Source: JBEEOW01 sp041191405 (GTDB taxonomy: Bacteria > Bacteroidota > Bacteroidia > Cytophagales > UBA9547). Taken from it: 8,098 bases of DNA. The notes under the pieces are model-generated. The model was not told the origin of the DNA. It ran no database searches and saw only the letters and a list, made by a program, of their open reading frames with translations. The translations under genes were made by a program, and so were the position numbers. How positions within the stretch are numbered: the stretch's first letter is position 1; every line of letters starts with the position of its first letter. Shown here one piece after another: positions 4,377 to 8,098 of this stretch. Location: assembly GCA_041191405.1 (NCBI GenBank), contig JBEEOW010000061.1:1-8098 (forward strand), read 5' to 3'.

Positions 4377-4918
4377 TAGATATAAAAACGGTTAAGAAAA
4401 ACCCAAATAATCCGAGAATAATTAAGGATGATAAATTTTTAAAGCTTGTAAACTCAATTAAAGAGTTTCCGAAAATGCTTGAAATTCGACCAATAGTTGT
4501 TAATGCTGATATGATTGTTTTAGGTGGAAATATGCGATTAAAAGCGTGTATTGAAGCTGGATTAAAACAAGTGCCGATAATTAAAGCGGACGACCTTACA
4601 GAGGATGAACAAAGGCAATTTATAATCAAAGACAATGTAAGTGGCGGAGAATGGGATTGGGAAATGTTAGCGAATGAATGGGATGTTGAGCAGTTGGATG
4701 CTTGGGGTTTGGATGTGCCTGATTTTGAAGTTGAAACTGATTATTCAGAAAAAAACAAAGAAATTGATGTTGACGATTACGAAGACACAATGACTTTAGT
4801 TTTAAAGTTTAGCGAAGACGATTATCATTTAGTAAAAGACAAATTACTACATTTAGCAACAACACCCGAACAAGCTATATTTAAACTTTTAGGATTAACA
4901 GAAACCGAAAATGAATAA
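4361..4918 (+). CDS. ParB-like N-terminal domain protein
   Basis: The 185-residue protein has a phage-type ParB/Srx-like domain. Near the N-terminus is the NPNNPR motif (14-19), then LVNSIKEF (29-36), PIVVNADMIVLGGNMRLKAC (44-63), corresponding to the box with GGHRRL in ParB, and VPIIKADDLTEDEQRQFIIKDN (71-92). An acidic region follows (about 120-145), then a short C-terminal domain (MTLVLKFSEDDYHLVKDKLL). No standard ParB DNA-binding middle domain is evident, so plasmid partition is unlikely. Such ParB-like proteins often lie beside, or are fused to, DNA methyltransferases near phage terminases, as here; a role in DNA binding or in DNA modification is inferred. It overlaps the methyltransferase gene by 8 bases (ATGAATAA). 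Confidence 0.82.
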   Translation: MDFQLIDIKTVKKNPNNPRIIKDDKFLKLVNSIKEFPKMLEIRPIVVNADMIVLGGNMRLKACIEAGLKQVPIIKADDLTEDEQRQFIIKDNVSGGEWDWEMLANEWDVEQLDAWGLDVPDFEVETDYSEKNKEIDVDDYEDTMTLVLKFSEDDYHLVKDKLLHLATTPEQAIFKLLGLTETENE

Positions 4919-5954
4919 ACATTTATTTCCATACAAGTGGTTTTTAAAAGACGGATACCCAAGTGCAAATATTCAAAAAAATGAATATAACGTATTTGGG
5001 ACCTTCATTTGTGGAGGTGGTTCAACAATGGGATATAAACTTGCAGGGTTTAATCATTTAGGCGGTGTTGAAATTGACCCACCTATTGCAGATGTTTATA
5101 AAACAAATCATAAACCAAAGCATCTTTATAATTTAGATATACGAGAGTTTAATAAACTTATTGATTTACCTGCTGAATTATTCAATTTGGATATTTTAGA
5201 TGGTTCGCCTCCCTGCTCAACTTTTAGTATGGCAGGAAGTCGTGAAAAAGCGTGGGGCAAAGAAAAAGTATTTAGAGAAGGACAGGCAAAACAAAGTCTT
5301 GACGATTTGGTTTTCGTTTATTGCGACACTATTATAAAACTACAACCAAAAGTGTTTTTATTAGAAAATGTAAAAGGTATTATACAAGGAAACGCAAAAG
5401 TATATTCTAAAAACATAGTCAAAAAAATGACTGATGCAGGTTACAATGTGCAAGTGTTTTGTCTTAACGCCGCATCAATGGGAGTGCCACAAAAAAGAGA
5501 ACGTGTATTTTTTATAGGCCACAAAAAAGAATATTTTTTGCCTAAATTGAAATTGGAGTTTAGTGAGGTTGCTATTCCGTTTAAATTTGTAGATGAAGGA
5601 AAAGTAAAAAGAAAGCCTATCAGAGATGGAATAAAAAACTATTATAAAATTACTCCTATGGGAAAATGTGTTTCAAGTGTGCATCCAAAAGGAATGTATT
5701 TTGGAACATACAAACAACACCCTGAAATAGTTTCAAACACTTGTATTGCTGATAGTGGTGGTGGTATAATGCTACACCCAACGGAAGACGGATATTTAAC
5801 AGATAACGAGTATAAGATAATTGGTACTTACCCACTTGACTACAATTTTAAATCAATAGAACCTAAATATTTAATCGGTATGAGTGTTCCTCCAGTAATG
5901 ACTGCACAAATAGCAAATCAAATTAGATTACAATGGTTAGATAAAATCAAATAA
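4911..5954 (+). CDS. C5-cytosine DNA methyltransferase
   Basis: This 347-residue protein transfers a methyl group from S-adenosylmethionine to carbon 5 of cytosine in DNA. The family motifs appear in order: motif I FICGGGSTMGYKLAGF (32-47), motif II VEIDP (53-57), motif IV GSPPCSTFS (98-106) with catalytic Cys102, motif VI ENVKG (152-156), motif VIII QKRERVFFIG (194-203), motif IX LHPTEDGYLTDNEYKI (288-303) and motif X GMSVPPVMTAQIANQI (323-338). The target-recognition region is about 204-287; its specificity cannot be read. Length is normal and no key residue is missing. No restriction endonuclease gene is adjacent, so it is probably a solitary phage methyltransferase protecting DNA from host restriction. 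It follows the ParB-like gene with overlap and ends one base before the small terminase. Confidence 0.95.
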   Translation: MNKHLFPYKWFLKDGYPSANIQKNEYNVFGTFICGGGSTMGYKLAGFNHLGGVEIDPPIADVYKTNHKPKHLYNLDIREFNKLIDLPAELFNLDILDGSPPCSTFSMAGSREKAWGKEKVFREGQAKQSLDDLVFVYCDTIIKLQPKVFLLENVKGIIQGNAKVYSKNIVKKMTDAGYNVQVFCLNAASMGVPQKRERVFFIGHKKEYFLPKLKLEFSEVAIPFKFVDEGKVKRKPIRDGIKNYYKITPMGKCVSSVHPKGMYFGTYKQHPEIVSNTCIADSGGGIMLHPTEDGYLTDNEYKIIGTYPLDYNFKSIEPKYLIGMSVPPVMTAQIANQIRLQWLDKIK

Positions 5955-5955
5955 T

Positions 5956-6321
5956 ATGGCATACGATAGAAAAAAAATATACGAACAGGCAAAGGAAGTA
6001 ATTGTAAAAAACAAGCTATTTTTCATTGAGGATATTGTAGCTTTTTTACCTATTTCAAAAAGCACTTTTTACGAATGGAAATTAGAACAATCGGACGAGC
6101 TAAAAGAATTACTAGAAACAAACCGAACTGAGTTAAAGGTTTCTATGCGTTCAAAATGGTATAAATCCAACAGCCCAGCTTTGCAAATGGCTTTAATGAA
6201 GTTAATCGGTAATCAAGAAGAGTTAAGGAGGTTATCAATGCAACATATTGAACAAAAACAAACCAATATTGATTTGTCTGGTTTAACTACTGAGGAAATT
6301 AAGGATTTACTAAATGAATAA
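5956..6321 (+). CDS. terminase small subunit (putative)
   Basis: The 121-residue protein has an N-terminal helix-turn-helix-like segment (about 23-45: FIEDIVAFLPISKSTFYEWKLE), then a central helical region (LKELLETNRTELKVSMRSKWY, about 49-69; PALQMALMKLIGNQEELRRL, about 74-93) and a C-terminal tail ending LSGLTTEEIKDLLNE. This arrangement fits small terminases, which recognise the packaging site on phage DNA and assemble as a ring. The best evidence is its position: it lies directly before the large subunit with an 8-base overlap (ATGAATAA). Sequence alone would leave it as a DNA-binding protein of unknown function. Confidence 0.75.
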   Translation: MAYDRKKIYEQAKEVIVKNKLFFIEDIVAFLPISKSTFYEWKLEQSDELKELLETNRTELKVSMRSKWYKSNSPALQMALMKLIGNQEELRRLSMQHIEQKQTNIDLSGLTTEEIKDLLNE

Positions 6322-7666
6322 AAAGGAAGCTATAAAGGAACTATTAAGAGCGGAACTCTCAAGAAGAAATTTTTGGGAGTTTTGTTTATTTTACGATAGG
6401 GAATTTTTCCAAAAAAGAAGCTTTTTAAAAAAAGTTGCAGACGCATTTCAATTAATCGAAGACGGTAAAATAAACAGCCTTTCGGTATCAATGCCTCCAA
6501 GGGCGGGTAAATCGTATATTACAACACTTTACAGCGCGTGGGCTTTAGGTAAGAGCCCACAGGAAACGGTAATGCGTAACACTTGTACGTCTACTTTATA
6601 CCTAAAATTCAGTTACGATGTGCGAAATGTTGTTAAAAGTGAAAAATTCCAAAAGGTATTTTCAAACGTTAAATTATCAGACGACAAAGCAAATCTACAT
6701 GGGTGGAATACAAACCATTCAAGACAGGTTGGATATTTCGGTGCTGGAGTTCATGGAACAATTATCGGATTTGGTGCTACCAAATTAGCTATTACGGATG
6801 ACCTTTATCGAGGTTTAGAGGATGCTTTATCTGATACAATTAATGACGGAATATTGCAATGGAAAGAGGGAACGCATGATACCCGAATTGAGAAAAGTTG
6901 TAGCCGTATCGACATCGGTACACGTTGGAGTATTAAAGACGTTATCGGGCAAAATATGGAAGAAAACAGGTATGATTTAAGTATCGTTATCCCAGCATTG
7001 GATAGTGACGGTAAATCGTTCTGTGAGGACGTTATGAGCACCGAGCAATATGAAGAGATAAGGGGGCGAATTAATCCCGATATTTGGAGCGCGGAATATC
7101 AACAGGAGCCTGTGGATATGAAAGGGAGACTATTTAGCGGATTAAATAAGCTATCAAAGGAGGAATTTAATAGCATTAAAGATAAGATTGAGGGTTATGT
7201 AGGTTATATTGATGTAAGCGACCAAGGTACTGATTTTACAGCATTGGCGATTGGCGGAATAATGGACAATAAGGTTTACATTGTTGACTATGTATTTACC
7301 CAATCTAACACCGATATTACGCTTCCAATGTGCGCCGAAAAATTAACGGAATGGGGGGTGAAATATTGCAGAGTTGAAAGTAATAGTATGGGTGCTATGT
7401 TTAGCCGACAACTACAGAAGCTTACCACTACCCGAATACTGCAAGTAAACAACACTCGTAACAAGATTACACGTATCATAATGGAAAGCGGTTTTATTAT
7501 CCAATCATTTAATTTTGTAATATTAGAAAATAAAGAATATCATCAATTTATTACCAATGTAGAGGGGTTTAGCAAGGAGGGTAAGAATAAAAACGACGAT
7601 GCGCCAGACTGTTTAGCTGGGTTAAGTATGTTTATCAAAGGAATGTTTCCGAAAAACTTTGTTTAA
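6314..7666 (+). CDS. terL: terminase large subunit
   Basis: The 450-residue protein is the packaging motor ATPase and headful or site-specific nuclease. The ATPase domain shows Walker A PPRAGKS (61-67), Walker B LAITDDL (158-164) and a coupling motif region IDIGTRWSIKDVIG (199-212). The C-terminal RNase H-like nuclease domain shows YIDVSDQGTDFTALAIGG (298-315) with D300, CRVESNSMG (352-360) with E355, and KNDDAPDCLAG (426-436) with acidic residues at 428, 429 and 432. All expected catalytic acids are present and the length is normal. It ends at TAA 7664-7666, which overlaps the stop of the convergent portal gene. No terminator hairpin is visible after it. Confidence 0.95.
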   Translation: MNKKEAIKELLRAELSRRNFWEFCLFYDREFFQKRSFLKKVADAFQLIEDGKINSLSVSMPPRAGKSYITTLYSAWALGKSPQETVMRNTCTSTLYLKFSYDVRNVVKSEKFQKVFSNVKLSDDKANLHGWNTNHSRQVGYFGAGVHGTIIGFGATKLAITDDLYRGLEDALSDTINDGILQWKEGTHDTRIEKSCSRIDIGTRWSIKDVIGQNMEENRYDLSIVIPALDSDGKSFCEDVMSTEQYEEIRGRINPDIWSAEYQQEPVDMKGRLFSGLNKLSKEEFNSIKDKIEGYVGYIDVSDQGTDFTALAIGGIMDNKVYIVDYVFTQSNTDITLPMCAEKLTEWGVKYCRVESNSMGAMFSRQLQKLTTTRILQVNNTRNKITRIIMESGFIIQSFNFVILENKEYHQFITNVEGFSKEGKNKNDDAPDCLAGLSMFIKGMFPKNFV

Positions 7667-8098
7667 TATCCTATCTCTTTACGTGCTTCCTCAATTGATA
7701 TTACACCGTTTTTAACTAACTCGATTACCATTTTAGTTTTGCTTTCTTCATCTTCTTGCAATACAGGAATATGCGAAAAATCAGGCTTCAAATATAAACC
7801 TTGTGCCGTTAAACCTAGTTGTTGCGACATGGTTTGGTACATTTGGGTAACTTCGGGAATGATAGTATCTTGATAAGCCATGCGCATCCCCTCTTTAACG
7901 TTGGTAAACGTGCTATCACTTGCAGAACTGAACACATACTTGTTCAATCCATAAGCGTCAATTAAAGCCATTTTATCCTCGTTTAATTCCTCAAATAACA
8001 TTAAATCCTTAGTTGGATAGGACATAGGTGTCCATGTAACATCACTCTCTGTAATTACCAATTTATCTTTATTTCTGGATACCCAATCTTTTTGTATT
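7663..8098 (-). CDS. portal protein, C-terminal part (partial, runs off window)
   Basis: On the minus strand a frame is open from the window edge (8098) to TAA 7665-7663. The visible 144 or so residues begin IQKDWVSRNKDKLVITESDV. They continue through VTWTPMSYPTKDLMLFEELN, ALIDAYGLNKYVFSSASDS and FTNVKEGMRMAYQDTIIPEV, and end with VELVKNGVISIEEARKEIGY-like helices. The WxxMSxxxxDLxLxE pattern, the TNVKE..R..Y.DTI.P motif and the NGVISIEEAR tail are typical of phage portal proteins, the dodecameric ring through which DNA enters the capsid. The nominal TTG start at 8061 is not real, since the frame continues upstream. The gene is on the opposite strand to the terminase, which is unusual. Confidence 0.85.
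   Translation of the reverse strand, partial: IQKDWVSRNKDKLVITESDVTWTPMSYPTKDLMLFEELNEDKMALIDAYGLNKYVFSSASDSTFTNVKEGMRMAYQDTIIPEVTQMYQTMSQQLGLTAQGLYLKPDFSHIPVLQEDEESKTKMVIELVKNGVISIEEARKEIGY

Noticed and set aside
4369..4635. Minus-strand 88-codon frame
   Set aside because: Antisense to the clear ParB-like gene; no support of its own.
6805..7479. Minus-strand frames at 6805-7041 and 7288-7479
   Set aside because: Inside the large terminase gene, whose motifs are intact; shadows.
8061..8061. TTG at 8061 as the portal start
   Set aside because: The frame continues open to the window edge with portal-like sequence; only the C-terminal part is seen.

Overview
The window looks like part of a tailed-phage genome or prophage (order Caudoviricetes) infecting a Bacteroidota host, most likely of the Flavobacteria type. 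The DNA is AT-rich. Gene starts are preceded by A-rich stretches rather than Shine-Dalgarno sequences. Intergenic promoters match the Bacteroidota pattern (TTTG or TTG, about 19-23 bases, then TAnnTTTG), and one gene encodes a DUF3127-type protein typical of that phylum. Lineage is inferred from these traits only.

Layout, left to right. (1) 37-2076, plus strand: a compact recombination operon with a DUF1071/Sak3-like single-strand annealing protein, a small unknown protein, a YqaJ/lambda-type exonuclease, a DUF3127 SSB-like protein ending in DLPF, and a small helix-turn-helix protein. It closes with an intrinsic terminator whose loop contains the last stop codon. (2) 2088-2880: a promoter, two small unknown genes, then about 180 bases of structured non-coding DNA: a class II (Leu-like) tRNA or tRNA-like element with an abnormal middle, a nested hairpin and a second intrinsic terminator. 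(3) 2905-4105: three small unknown soluble proteins, one extremely acidic, followed by two very short hydrophobic ORFs. (4) 4051-4196: a good promoter followed by a 5' leader that can form a 14-bp hairpin with a competing alternative pairing. (5) 4197-7666, plus strand: a 59-residue two-helix membrane protein, a ParB-like protein, a C5-cytosine DNA methyltransferase with its motifs intact, and the small and large terminase subunits. (6) 7663-8098, minus strand: the C-terminal part of a portal protein, convergent with the large terminase and overlapping it by the four bases TTAA, which supply both stop codons.

Taken together, the left operon should carry out replication-linked homologous recombination (5' resection by the exonuclease, strand annealing by the Sak3-like protein, ssDNA binding by the DUF3127 protein). 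The right operon should modify the phage DNA and package it. The middle holds small accessory genes with no recognisable function. The least ordinary points are the terminase/portal orientation switch, the tRNA-like element followed by further structured RNA, and the switch-like leader hairpin. No CRISPR array, insertion sequence, integrase, rRNA or attachment site is visible, and no stretch over 300 bases lacks a gene.
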